Part shown: in pieces, positions 47,189-56,935 of the stretch
Layout: each line of letters begins with the position of its first letter
How positions within the stretch are numbered: position 1 is the stretch's first letter
Assembly (NCBI GenBank): GCA_021521415.1
Contig: JAIQDT010005445.1
Coordinates: forward strand, 62,001-126,000
Direction: 5' to 3'
DNA: 64,000 nucleotides
DNA from: Bidens hawaiensis
Taxonomy: Eukaryota > Streptophyta > Magnoliopsida > Asterales > Asteraceae
Made by a program: the position numbers and the translations under genes
The notes under the pieces: model-generated
What the model saw: only the letters and a program-made list of their open reading frames with translations
Database searches by the model: none
What the model was told of the DNA's origin: nothing

Positions 47189-50100
47189 TCTTTTGCTTTA
47201 TTGTGCAGGAACAGTTGAACAGGGCTGCCAACAATCTTTGGGTTGTAGATAGCGGCTGTTCCCGGCACATGACGGGTAACAAATACTTGTTACACGATTT
47301 GAAACCTGTTCAAGGAGGGAGAGTGAGCTTTGCCGGTGAAAGTGGTGGCAAGATTACTGGAATGGGAACGGTGTCAAACGGAAAGATGACTTTGGAGAAG
47401 GTTAACTTTGTAGAAGAATTGAAGCACAATCTGCTGAGTGTGTCGCAGATATGTGATAAGGAGTACACCGTTCATTTCACAAAGAATGAGGCGATTGTGT
47501 TGAAACCTGGTTTTCAGATACCAGAGGAGTGGATTTTGATGAAGGCTCCACTTGAAAGAAATACATATATTATGGATATGAGATCAACTGAAATGGCCAC
47601 AGCAGAATCTTGCCTTATGACGAAAGCGAGTGAATCAGAGTCCGAATTGTGGCATAGGAGAATGGGGCACATTCATCTTTGGAAGATGAACCACATTGTC
47701 AGGAATGGACTTGTGCTGGGCGTTCCCTTGAAGAATTTCAATTTTGAAGATAAATGTATAGCGTGCAAGAAGGGAAAGCAGCACAAGAAATCCCATCTCA
47801 CCAAGAAAGTCAATTCAATTGCCAGTACTCTGGAGTTGCTTCACATGGATCTCTTCGGTCCCGTGAATGCAAAAAGTCTAGGAGGAACTTCTTATTGCTT
47901 GGTGATCACTGATGACTACTCACGATATTCGTGGGTGTATTTCCTGAAATCAAAAGACGAAACGGCTCAGATGGTGAAGAATTTGATTACCAAAGTTGAG
48001 AACGTTATGGATAAAAGGGTTAAGTTCATCAGGAGTGACAATGGAACGGAGTTCAAGAATTTTGAGATGGAGATCTTCTGCCTTCAGAGAGGGATTGAAA
48101 ACCAATACAGCGCTCCGTATACACCGCAACAGAATGGAGTGGCTGAAAGGAAGAATAGAACATTAATTGAATGAGCCAGAACTATGCTGGCTGATTCGAA
48201 GCTTCCTGTGGTGTTTTGGGCTGAAGCTGTTGCTACAGCCTGTTATGTTCTGAATAGAGTCTTAACTGTTAAAAGACTTGGTAAAACGTGTTATGAGCTT
48301 ATGCATGGGAGAAAGCCCAACTTGTGTGGTCTTGAACCATTCGGGTCCCCTTGTTCGATTTTGAAGACAAATTCTAAATTTGGTGAAGTAGCCGATGAAG
48401 GAATCTTAGTCGGTTATGTTGTTGGGACTCCCAACAGACGTGTCTTCAATACATCGACCAGCAAGGTTGAGGTGGTGTGTAACACCGATATCACAAGTTA
48501 CCAACCGCCAAAACCAAGCAACGGACCTGCTGAGTTTTTCGACTATGTTAAACCTTTTAAGTCTTTTAACATACCGTATTTGGATATTGCTGAAGAAGAA
48601 GAGAGAGTTGCTACGAAGATGATCCTTGATGAGGAAGAAAACCTATTGCAAAGACAGCTGATCGATAAATGTCAACCTTCCTCATCAAATGTTGTCGATA
48701 CCCCTACTGCCTCGACTGAAGAAGAATTTTTCAATCCATTTCACTCTCAGCATGAAACAACCATTGACGAGCTCTCTTCTAACTTGGAAGACAATTTGCA
48801 TGTCGGTTCTGTTCCGACCACGAGAATTCATAAAGATCACCCTTTGGAGAATGTGATTGGTGATGTGTCCTTCGGTGTACAAACAAGACGTAGCTTGAAT
48901 GAGCACACCTGTGTTTACACAAGCATCAAGGAGACAGGGATAATCAACGAATGCTTGTACACCTGCTTTATCAGCCAGATTGAGCCGAAGAATTATCAAA
49001 TGGCTTTAAAGGACAGCTCGTGGGTCGAAGCCATGCAAGAAGAGTTGGCTCAGTTCAAGAAAATGGAAGTATGGGATTTGGTTGAAAACCGAAGAATGTG
49101 CATGCGATAGGCACAAAATGGGTGTTTAAGTGCAAGAGAGATGAGAAAGGGATTATCATAAGAAACAAGGCGAGGCTAGTTGTGAAAGGATTTAATCAAC
49201 AAGAGGGTATTGATTATAATGAAGTGTTCGCTCCTGTCGCAAGGTTGGAAGCCATTAGATTGTTTTTGGCATTCGCTGCTTATAAGAAGATGAAGGTATT
49301 TCAGTTGGATGTGAAGAGTGCGTTTCTAAATGGGAAAGTTGATGAGGTAGTGTATGTTGAGCAACCTCCGGGTTTTCCTGACCCAGATTTTCCTGATCAC
49401 GTGTACAAGTTAAGCAAGGCATTGTATGGACTACATCAGGCACCTCGTGCCTGGTATTCAACTTTATCAGATTACTTGCTTGAAAATGGTTTTGAAAGAG
49501 GGAAGATTGATAGCACGTTGTTTGTTAAGAGAGAAGGAAGCGACTTCCTGCTGGTGCAAGTCTACGTGGATGACATTATCTTTGCTGCATCTAAAGTCTC
49601 CATGTGTCAGGAGTTTGAGGACGTCATGAAGAAAAGGTTTGAAATGAGTGCTATGGGTGAACTAACTTTTTTTTTAGGATTGCAGGTTGATCAGAAGAAG
49701 GATGGGATGTTCATTCATCAGACCAAGTATATCCATGATGTGCTCAAACGCTTCAAGATGGAGGACAGTACTCCATTCGACACTCCTATCTGCGTCAATC
49801 ACAAATTGGGTGCTGAGTCAGACAATGATGCAGATGTGGACCCAACTCAGTATCGGGCTATTATAGGTTCTTTAATGTACTTAACTGCTTCTAGGCCTGA
49901 TATAATGTTTGCTGTTTGTCTTTGTGCTCGGTTTCAGGCAAACCCAAAGGAATCTCACATGAAGGGTGTGAAGAGGATCTTGCGGTATCTCAAGGGCAAA
50001 CCGAAGCTGGGGTTGTGGTACCCGAGAGGAGGAGACTTGGAGCTAGTCGCTTACACAGATTCTGATTATGGAGGGTGCAATCAGATTCGGAAGTCAACAA

Positions 50101-50510
50101 CTGGAGGATGTCAGTTTCTTGGTGGCAGATTGGTGTCGTGGCAATGCAAGAAACAGACTTCGGTCGCAATTTCAACCTGTGAAGCAGAATACATGGCAGC
50201 ATCCAACTGCTGCTCCCAGGTTCTTTGGATTCAACAACAGTTGCGCGACTATGGTCTGAATTTCTTACTTACACCTATTTGCATTGATAACACAGCTGCT
50301 ATCTCAGTAACTAACAATCCCGTGAAACACAGTAAAACTAAACATATTGACATACGTCATCATTTTATACGGGATTGTGCTGAGAAGAAACTGATTGTGC
50401 TTGAAAAGGTGGATACCCTTGATAATTTCGCTGATTTATATACTAAAGCGTTTGACAAAACGAGATTTCAAAACCTTATTGAGTTGAATGGGATGATCAA
50501 TCCCGAGTAA
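47182..50510 (+). pseudogene. E3 pol, one stop and one frameshift
   Basis: Pol is in the -1 frame relative to gag, open from 47182 with no ATG near its start. Protease has WVVDSGCSRHMTG (near 47240). Pre-integrase follows (LWHRRMGHIH, CIACKKGKQH). Integrase has LHMDLFGP, SDNGTEF and QQNGVAERKNRT. A TGA at 48172-48174 interrupts it in frame. Near 49090-49110 the frame shifts by one base step at the start of reverse transcriptase. The last part (49098-50510) is open, with VYVDDIIFA (near 49563) and RNase H (YTDSDYGGC, HSKTKHIDIRHHF). A splice-acceptor-like TTTTGCTTTATTGTGCAG ends at 47208, so pol could be made from a spliced RNA or by frameshifting. Confidence 0.9.
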
Positions 50511-50525
50511 CCATGCTTTTCAAGT

Positions 50526-50567
<42 letters not shown>

Positions 50568-51800
50568 CTATCGCTTAAAAGTATGTCGGTTACCACAGTT
50601 TGAAGGACATGTCTTAGGATATGTTTGGTCCTCAACTCTACTTGTAGATTTTGAGGATAGCCATTAACCAGATGACTGAAAGTGACCGGGGCGGTTTATG
50701 ATGAGTTTTCATTTTTTCGCTTAAAATTAGTCGATCATATTAATTAGTTAGAAGGACACATACTAGTATGTGGTCGGTCCAGCTGATCCATTGGATCTTC
50801 GGGATAGCCGTTTACCTGAAGACTTTGTTTTGGTCGGGGCGATTAATGTTAAAATTTTTTTTGGGGAAATGAAATTATTTTTCAAGTCTACTACTTCGTA
50901 AGAAGTTCGTTAGCTTTGTTTAACAGAAAATTGATCCAACCTTGGAAAATGATAGATATACTGATTCTGTGTGCTTAACTAGTAAAGTTATTAGGCTTAA
51001 AAGGCTTTAGGACACTCATTGTATGTCATGGTAACTTTTTATGGTGCGTAAAAGTATATGTGATACAAACTAAAACTACTTGATTTTACGTGGAAACTCC
51101 TTACGAGTTTTGCATGTCTTCATATATATCTTTCCGAATGATAGGCAGAAAAGCGATTACCCAGTCATACACGAGCCCGTAAGTGTTCTGATTCACGTGA
51201 AGATAGCGTTTCAAGAAACTGCAGTGATCCAGATTCGGGACTTGCAGTTGTTTACTACTCTGAAGTCTATATGAATGTATGAAAAAAAAAAAAAAAAAAA
51301 AAAAAAAACAACTTATGAGTTATTGAAACATTCTAGAGTTCAAACTATCAAGACTTCTTAATCATGGAGTAAGAAAGAGAAAGGGAAGGAGATGAAGAGT
51401 AATAACAAACTTAATCAGACACTAAGGGTCGAAGTCAATTCGGGGTGACTTGGGGAAAGCCAAATACGCTTTGAGAATAGATAGGAGGCATCATAATCTC
51501 TGAGTTGTTGCCCACTTAAATTTTGAGGCTTAATTGAACCTAACTCGTATCACAGAAACGATGAAAACCATCTTAAGTTATTTACCTGCTTACAACCTGT
51601 CTCTATATGTCATAATACAGCTAAACACGGATCTATGTGACAGTCACGTAGTTAGTATGATTCCTGTTCGGATCGTTTCTAAAACGTAGTAGTCCCTATC
51701 GAGACTGAAATTTGATCCCTTATACTTTAATGGTTAAAGTTTTCTTTTTATGTAGTTGTTTGCTTTTATAAATGGTTACTTGGACTTGATCGTGTTATTT
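50511..51800 (+). other. Conserved noncoding block between pol and third ORF (E3)
   Basis: No ORF. Two A-tracts (about 34 A at 50530-50563 and about 27 A at 51282-51308) frame the middle part. It shares anchors with E2 and E1: CAGTCATACACGAGCC at 51162-51177 and GGGGAAAGCCAAATACGCTT near 51450-51470. Two hairpin-plus-motif units (50602-50699 and 50751-50845) match those of E2, with conserved AGGAC...GTCC pairing although loop sequence differs. Confidence 0.75.
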
Positions 51801-51810
51801 AATTCTTAAA

Positions 51811-51816
51811 GGTAAG
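51811..51816 (+). promoter_or_regulatory. Consensus 5' splice site before E3 third ORF
   Basis: AAAG|GTAAGT is a full plant donor consensus. Paired with the acceptor at 52606 it would remove a 795-base intron holding the palindrome array and internal TATA box. Use is inferred. Confidence 0.4.
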
Positions 51817-51870
51817 TTTTAAAACAAAATTGCAAAATGTTCAAATTATAAGGGTTGATTTTGTAAATAT

Positions 51871-52560
51871 AGGCGATGTTGTTAAACAGGCGAACTTGTG
51901 AATAACTTCGCCTAGGCGAAGTTAACCGTAACTTCGCATGTATAACTTCGCCCCTATATAAGGATTTTCAAAGGTCATCAGTTCATTATTTGAAATATCA
52001 GCGAACTTATCCTCGATTCACACAGCGAACTTATATCCGATTTTCATCTGATTTTCTTTCTTCGATTTCAAACCGATTTAAAGGTTGGTTGGGTCATTAC
52101 ATCGTGTTATCTGTTCTTTGACGTTAATCTAAGGTTGTTTCAATAACCGGTTGATAACCTCGGCCGATCGATCCTTAAACCCGATTTCAAACCTAGTTTT
52201 CACGTGGTCATGTACAACCTGGTCGTCTAGTTATCCTTAAAAACTTGTGTTTCAGAGTCCTTAATCTCCAAAATCGTTAAATTCGCCAACGGCACGTCGT
52301 TCGAAATCCTTACTGTCGCCGATTCAGATTCAGGCGAACTTAAGGTTTAGGCGAAGTTATCCGTAACTTCGCCTGAGTCTAAACTTCGCCTGAGGCGATG
52401 TTGTGGTGAGGCGAAGTTATCATTAACTTCGCCTGGACCTTTTAATTTTTTAATTTTTAGACGAACTTAAAGATGAAGCGAAGTTGTTCCCAACTTCGCC
52501 TCAACTTTAACTTCGCCTATACAAAAGTTATCACAACTTCGCTCATGGTGATAAGCGAAC
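51871..52560 (+). repeat. GCGAAGTT palindrome array upstream of E3 third ORF
   Basis: About 20 half-sites of GCGAA(G/C)TT or AACTTCGC occur in two clusters, 51871-51950 and 52330-52560, with two more near 51999 and 52024. Several form inverted pairs such as GGCGAAGTTATCCGTAACTT. The same motif is in the E3 LTR and leader. Confidence 0.85.
51954..51963 (+). promoter_or_regulatory. Candidate internal TATA box of E3
   Basis: CTATATAAGG lies five bases after the first palindrome cluster, mirroring the E3 LTR, where the TATA box follows the same palindromes. It lies 655 bases before the third ORF ATG. Confidence 0.55.
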
Positions 52561-52588
52561 TTGTGTTAAACCTTAACGTATATCTAAC

Positions 52589-52606
52589 TTGGTTCGTTTG
52601 TTGCAG
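52589..52606 (+). promoter_or_regulatory. Consensus 3' splice site two bases before E3 third ORF
   Basis: TTGGTTCGTTTGTTGCAG|AT precedes the ATG at 52609. The same arrangement (TTTGTTTGCACAG|AT-ATG) precedes the E1 third ORF. Confidence 0.5.
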
Positions 52607-52608
52607 AT

Positions 52609-55530
52609 ATGGCTACAGTAGCAGGTGCTGGAGGTGCTGGAGGTGACGATGGAGATAATCTGAGACAATTCTTCCCGGGTCACAACATGTTCATCACCTT
52701 AGACCCGGAAGCGAGTGGTGTGGAGGATTACCGTGAGATCATCACATTCCTCATTCGCTCGAGGATATTCCACGCTATCACGACGACTCTGCCGATATCC
52801 TTACCCAATATCGAGGATTTCTGGCAGAATGTGGAGTACGATTGCCGCGTTGAGCCCCCGGTTATGCGAGCAACTGTCAACAACCAAGAAGTTCAGTTCT
52901 CGTCTGAACAAATACGGGTGGCGTTGCGATTCGGTGAGGAGACTAGGAATGACCCTACAGAGTTTGTTGCTCCGTTTCGCGATGGAGCATTTCTAAGAAT
53001 GGGCTATTCTGGTCCATTGGGCGATACCCAGAGACGGAAGGGGTTCCTGCTCGATCAGTGGCGCTTCCTCATGCACGTCATGATTGTGTGTATGTCTGGG
53101 AGGAAGGCGGGTACTGACGGAATGGGTGCGACCATGCAGTCTGCCATGACTGCTCTGACTTATAACAAACGTTATAGCTTTAGTCAGATGGTCTTTTACC
53201 AGATCGACAGACAGAGGAGGGCGATGGCTCGTGAGCGGTTCATAATGTATCCAAGATTCATCCAGATGATCTTGAACCATGTGGCTCCAAATTTGCCACA
53301 ACGATGCCCAATAAGATACGTGGAGAGTGTGAGCAAACGTATCTTTGCTCAATGCCGTACTTCGAGTGCGAGGAGCAAGCCTGAACGTCGTCCAAGGCAT
53401 ACTCCACTCTTTGGGTTCTTAATAAACCCGGGGTATGTGCCAGCTCGAGGGGATGAGTTCAGAGACCCTCAACCACAACAGGCAGGAGCAACTAGAGATG
53501 TACCTACTGTGCCTGTGGTGTCGGCTGAGGAGGATGTAGACCTTGATGCTGCATTTGGCGGCCAAGGATTCTTCGACATGGATCGTTTTGATCCACAAGA
53601 AGAGGTGCAGGTTTCTGCTGCACAGGTTCGGGAAGTGATTGTTACTAGAGCAGCTACGACGGTGGCTGACTCAGATCTTGACGAGGTTATGGATGAGGCG
53701 AGAAGGATGATGGTGAGACGAGAGAGAACGTTAGGGAAGAGAAAGAGGACGGTGGATGATAGTGAGTCAGAAGAAGAAGAAGAAGATATCCACAAGCTGA
53801 TTAGACGATCAAGACGTGAAAGGACAGGTGCAGGTATGGGAGCTGGAGAGACTTCAAGAGTTGTACGGTTCGCTCCATCCGCACTGTCAGGTATGTCGAT
53901 TGTTCCTACTTCTGTACAGGTTACAAGCGCCGCGGATGTTCCTGTAGTGGCTACATCAGCTGTCGGCATCCCATCCATCACACTACAGACGACGACTCCG
54001 GAGATTGTGTCGTTACCACCTCCAACGCTTACTCCTTCAGAGGTGGTGGCACAATTTGTAGAGTCTACCGTCGTTGCAACTGCAGGGTTGTCGGTCACGA
54101 TACCACCTGCGGTTACGTCCACAACTGCTTCTGATGTCCCGGTTACATTCGAGATCCCGGCTGAGTATACTCAAGATACATCTAACATGAGGTTTGATTT
54201 CGATGCAACCCTCTCAGACTCGGAGAGAATAGCTGCACTTGAACAGGTCGTGGCAGAGCAATCGAGGATAAACTTTATCCAGACCCAGGCTATTCAGCGC
54301 CTTGTAGCAGAGAATCAATTACAGTCGTCCCTCCTGGTTGAACATGGGAGAATTATAGATGCTATGAAGGAGTTCTTGGCATCTCAGGGGGAGACAGGCT
54401 GTAGAGGCGACGAGTTAAGGACGAAGAAGAGAAATGACAGAGACGATGATCCAAATGCACCGAAAGGTGCAGGTGGTGAGTTGCCAAGAACTACTCAAGC
54501 TCTTGGGACTTCCACAGCTCAGGGGGAGTCTGCAGGTGCAGTTGGTGGTGATGAGGTGGTGATGGTTGATGATGAAGATGATGTGATCGATGCGTTGAAA
54601 GAATTGGATGATGATATGCTAGAGGATGATGTGATGTTTGATGATGATGTGCTGCCTATTGAGGAGATTGAGAAGATTGGAGCACAGATTGTGATTGAAG
54701 ATGAGATTGAAGAAGGTGAAATAATTGAAGAAAATGTTGAACACGAGATCCCAGATGTTGAGAACGCCGATATGGGTACTGAGATGGAAAATGATGAGAC
54801 TGAGTGGGAGGAGCAGCCTAGGTGGAAGGAAGGCTGTGCTCATTGGTTTATTAAAACTAAGAAGCCTGCTGTTCCAACCATGTTCAAGAAGAGTTATAAT
54901 ATCAAAGGCTATGCAGAGTCGAAGAAAGGAATTATTTGTTGGCTATATGATGAACAGATAAGGTTGTTTGTGGTGAAACATTTTGATGGGATTCAGTATT
55001 TTAAAAGAACGTTGAGATCTCTCAATACATTGCCGGAATGTGAGGTGAAGGATTTGGCTAGATTGGGGCTGATCAATAGAAGCGACGATAACATGGCAAG
55101 GGTTATTGGGAAGATCGTGTGGAAAGAAAGCATAAAAGAGAAGAAGTTTGAGTTATTAAAGCCACAGAAGGGAAAGCTAGTGGAAGATAAAGAAAGGGGG
55201 ATGAGAGCAGATGGCAAGCCATGGATGGTAATGAAGTATAAACCGATTCGATGCATTAAGGAGGTTCCAATGAAGATTATGCCTCAAGATGTGTTGAAGA
55301 ATCTTAAATGGTGGTATGTTGATTGCCAGACTGCTGAAGCCGTGATGGAAGACGAAGACGAACAAGAAGTGCTGAGGGTATATGATCCGATGCATCTTGT
55401 TAACTTATCGAAAGCTGATCTGCAAGTGTTGAATGAAAAGAAGATATTCTATATTCCTGCTTGGAAAGACGAAGCGAGGAAGTATCAGCGAGTAGTCACG
55501 GTATGTGTTAGAGAAGGAGTGCATGCGTGA
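52609..55530 (+). CDS. E3 third ORF ('envelope-like' position), intact, 973 aa
   Basis: Open frame from ATG 52609 to TGA 55530. The N-terminal domain (residues about 15-280) is shared with E1 and contains a MYPRFIQMILNHV-type motif. A threonine/valine-rich middle follows. A basic, acidic and basic cluster (GKRKR at about 376-380, then ESEEEEED, then RRSRRER at about 398) resembles a nuclear signal. A coiled-coil-like region is at about 536-600, a strongly acidic stretch at about 650-730, and a conserved-looking C-terminal domain at about 735-973 (CWLYDEQIRLFVVKHFDG, WKDEARKY). I see no signal peptide or membrane segment, so an envelope role is not supported by sequence; the label is positional. 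Function unknown. It is the best-preserved of the three third ORFs. Confidence 0.85.
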   Translation: MATVAGAGGAGGDDGDNLRQFFPGHNMFITLDPEASGVEDYREIITFLIRSRIFHAITTTLPISLPNIEDFWQNVEYDCRVEPPVMRATVNNQEVQFSSEQIRVALRFGEETRNDPTEFVAPFRDGAFLRMGYSGPLGDTQRRKGFLLDQWRFLMHVMIVCMSGRKAGTDGMGATMQSAMTALTYNKRYSFSQMVFYQIDRQRRAMARERFIMYPRFIQMILNHVAPNLPQRCPIRYVESVSKRIFAQCRTSSARSKPERRPRHTPLFGFLINPGYVPARGDEFRDPQPQQAGATRDVPTVPVVSAEEDVDLDAAFGGQGFFDMDRFDPQEEVQVSAAQVREVIVTRAATTVADSDLDEVMDEARRMMVRRERTLGKRKRTVDDSESEEEEEDIHKLIRRSRRERTGAGMGAGETSRVVRFAPSALSGMSIVPTSVQVTSAADVPVVATSAVGIPSITLQTTTPEIVSLPPPTLTPSEVVAQFVESTVVATAGLSVTIPPAVTSTTASDVPVTFEIPAEYTQDTSNMRFDFDATLSDSERIAALEQVVAEQSRINFIQTQAIQRLVAENQLQSSLLVEHGRIIDAMKEFLASQGETGCRGDELRTKKRNDRDDDPNAPKGAGGELPRTTQALGTSTAQGESAGAVGGDEVVMVDDEDDVIDALKELDDDMLEDDVMFDDDVLPIEEIEKIGAQIVIEDEIEEGEIIEENVEHEIPDVENADMGTEMENDETEWEEQPRWKEGCAHWFIKTKKPAVPTMFKKSYNIKGYAESKKGIICWLYDEQIRLFVVKHFDGIQYFKRTLRSLNTLPECEVKDLARLGLINRSDDNMARVIGKIVWKESIKEKKFELLKPQKGKLVEDKERGMRADGKPWMVMKYKPIRCIKEVPMKIMPQDVLKNLKWWYVDCQTAEAVMEDEDEQEVLRVYDPMHLVNLSKADLQVLNEKKIFYIPAWKDEARKYQRVVTVCVREGVHA

Positions 55531-55576
55531 AGATTACAAGACAGGTGCTTAAAGATCAAGATATGAAGCTACTGCC

Positions 55577-55587
55577 AAGGGGGAGTC
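55577..55587 (+). other. Polypurine tract of E3
   Basis: AAGGGGGAGTC abuts the 3' LTR. Confidence 0.9.
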
Positions 55588-56010
55588 TGTTGGTGCATAG
55601 ATGTCAGTAGTTCATAGTCTAGTGTCTGTAATCGAGTCTGTAATGTTATTTATGTTTTTGTTTAAGCGAAGTTGTTAACAAGTTCGCCTAGGCGAACTTG
55701 TTGAACAAGCGAAGTTATGGACAACTTCGCCTGAACATATCAGGCGAAGTTGTCGTGTATTTATATACAAGCATACGGCTTGGTTTAGGGTTATCAGTTG
55801 GTTAAGAAGTTAGTCGTTTGAGTCGATCGAGTCGACGAGAGTCTGTATCAGTGATTCATATCACGTGAGTTCGGTTATTAATATATAACGTGTTTCGGTT
55901 TATTCGTGTGTGTTTGTTTGGTTTGCTTTCTACGCTCGTAACGATCTACGCAGGGATTCCGCACCTGAGTAGACCGAGATATCTCGTGTGATCCGTCCAG
56001 GGAACCTACA
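55588..56010 (+). repeat. 3' LTR of E3
   Basis: 423-bp copy of 43623-44046, with about four differences (for example CAAGCATACGG against CAAGCTTACGG, one missing A, TTTATTCG against TTTACTCG). The target duplication TGAAG follows. Confidence 0.95.
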
Positions 56011-56015
56011 TGAAG

Positions 56016-56935
56016 TGATGAATAAACAGAGAGAAGTCCCACAAGAAGTAATTGGCAACTGCTTAAATGATAAAGAAATTCCAAATGGTGTACAAGTATC
56101 TCTACTCAGGTTGATTAAACAAGAAGAACCAGAGACAGAAGTGAAAGAGAAACTAGATACTGTTATTGATAAAATTTCAAAAACACTGAGTGAAGAAAAG
56201 ACTGTTCAAGACAAGAAACTAAAAGGCTTGAAATTGACAGATGATTTGGAACAAGAAGTGAAAACTCAAAAAAATTTCTTAAGCAAATATGGTGGTAAAC
56301 CAAAATATTTGATTAAGAATAGAATTCCTTTTGAATATGTAAAAGTAATGACAGGAAAAGAGATCTTGAGCAACTTCAAGAAAATGAAAGGACAACAGCT
56401 GAACTTGAAGAAGGGAGCCGCTCAGTCTCTGGTTGGTAAGAACAAAGGAATGTTCAAAAAGATGGATGATCTATCAAGGATGACAGTGAAGGGGAAATTC
56501 AAAGAAGAGAAATTCTGCGAACAGACAACATGCTTAAAACAGAACAATACAAAGAAAAGGAAGATGTATGTATCTACTCAGAAAAAACCAAAGCAGATGC
56601 ACTTGAAGATGGATAAACCCACTGAAAATGTTGCTGAAAAATCCAAAAACCCGTCAGTCAGCCACAATGTTATGCCAAGTGGAATATTCTATGATTCCAG
56701 GACTGAACATCTGAATGTTATGTTGGAAAATGGAGAGATTGTGAAGATCTTCTCTAAAAATGACTTCAGAAAATTCAATCTATGGCAACTGACTGTGATT
56801 GCAGCATTGTATCTCGCTGATTGTAAGGAAAGGCAAAGGCCTACAAGTGCTAAGCAATCAGAATTGCTAAGATTCTTAATAGAGCAAGAAAAGTTGGACT
56901 TTCCATGCCTAAACAAGCATCTTTGGCTAAATTGA
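56016..56935 (+). CDS. E2 third ORF, 3' part
   Basis: Continuation of the E2 ORF begun at 43127; frame and codon phase match across E3. It holds a lysine-rich, coiled-coil-like stretch (EVKEKLDTVIDKISKTLSEE), FLSKYGGKPKYLIKNRIP, which matches the E1 third-ORF segment at 18666-19445, a basic cluster NTKKRKM near 56550, and a C-terminal FYDSRTEHLNVML block similar to the E1 segment at 17721-18569. It ends with TGA at 56933-56935, earlier than the E1 protein would. No stop interrupts it. Function unknown. Confidence 0.75.

Larger units (their letters stand above)
43623..56010 (+). mobile_element. SIRE-type copia element E3, nested in E2 third ORF
   Basis: A 12,388-bp plus-strand element with 0.42-kb LTRs, a perfect target duplication TGAAG (43618-43622 and 56011-56015), a primer site, gag, pol, a 2.1-kb noncoding region, a 973-codon third ORF and a polypurine tract. 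The LTRs differ by about four changes by eye, so it is the youngest insertion of the nest. Gag with two zinc knuckles, large size and the ORF after pol point to SIRE/Maximus. Pol has one stop and one frameshift, so it is not autonomous as it stands. Its LTR is unrelated in sequence to those of E1 and E2. Confidence 0.95.

Noticed and set aside
50530..50563. Poly-A tail of an inserted SINE or LINE
   Set aside because: No flanking duplication or retroposon body was seen, and both sides belong to the E3 block by comparison with E2.
53469..54122. 217-codon minus-strand open frame
   Set aside because: Antisense to the intact E3 third ORF; its low-complexity T/S/V content mirrors that gene.
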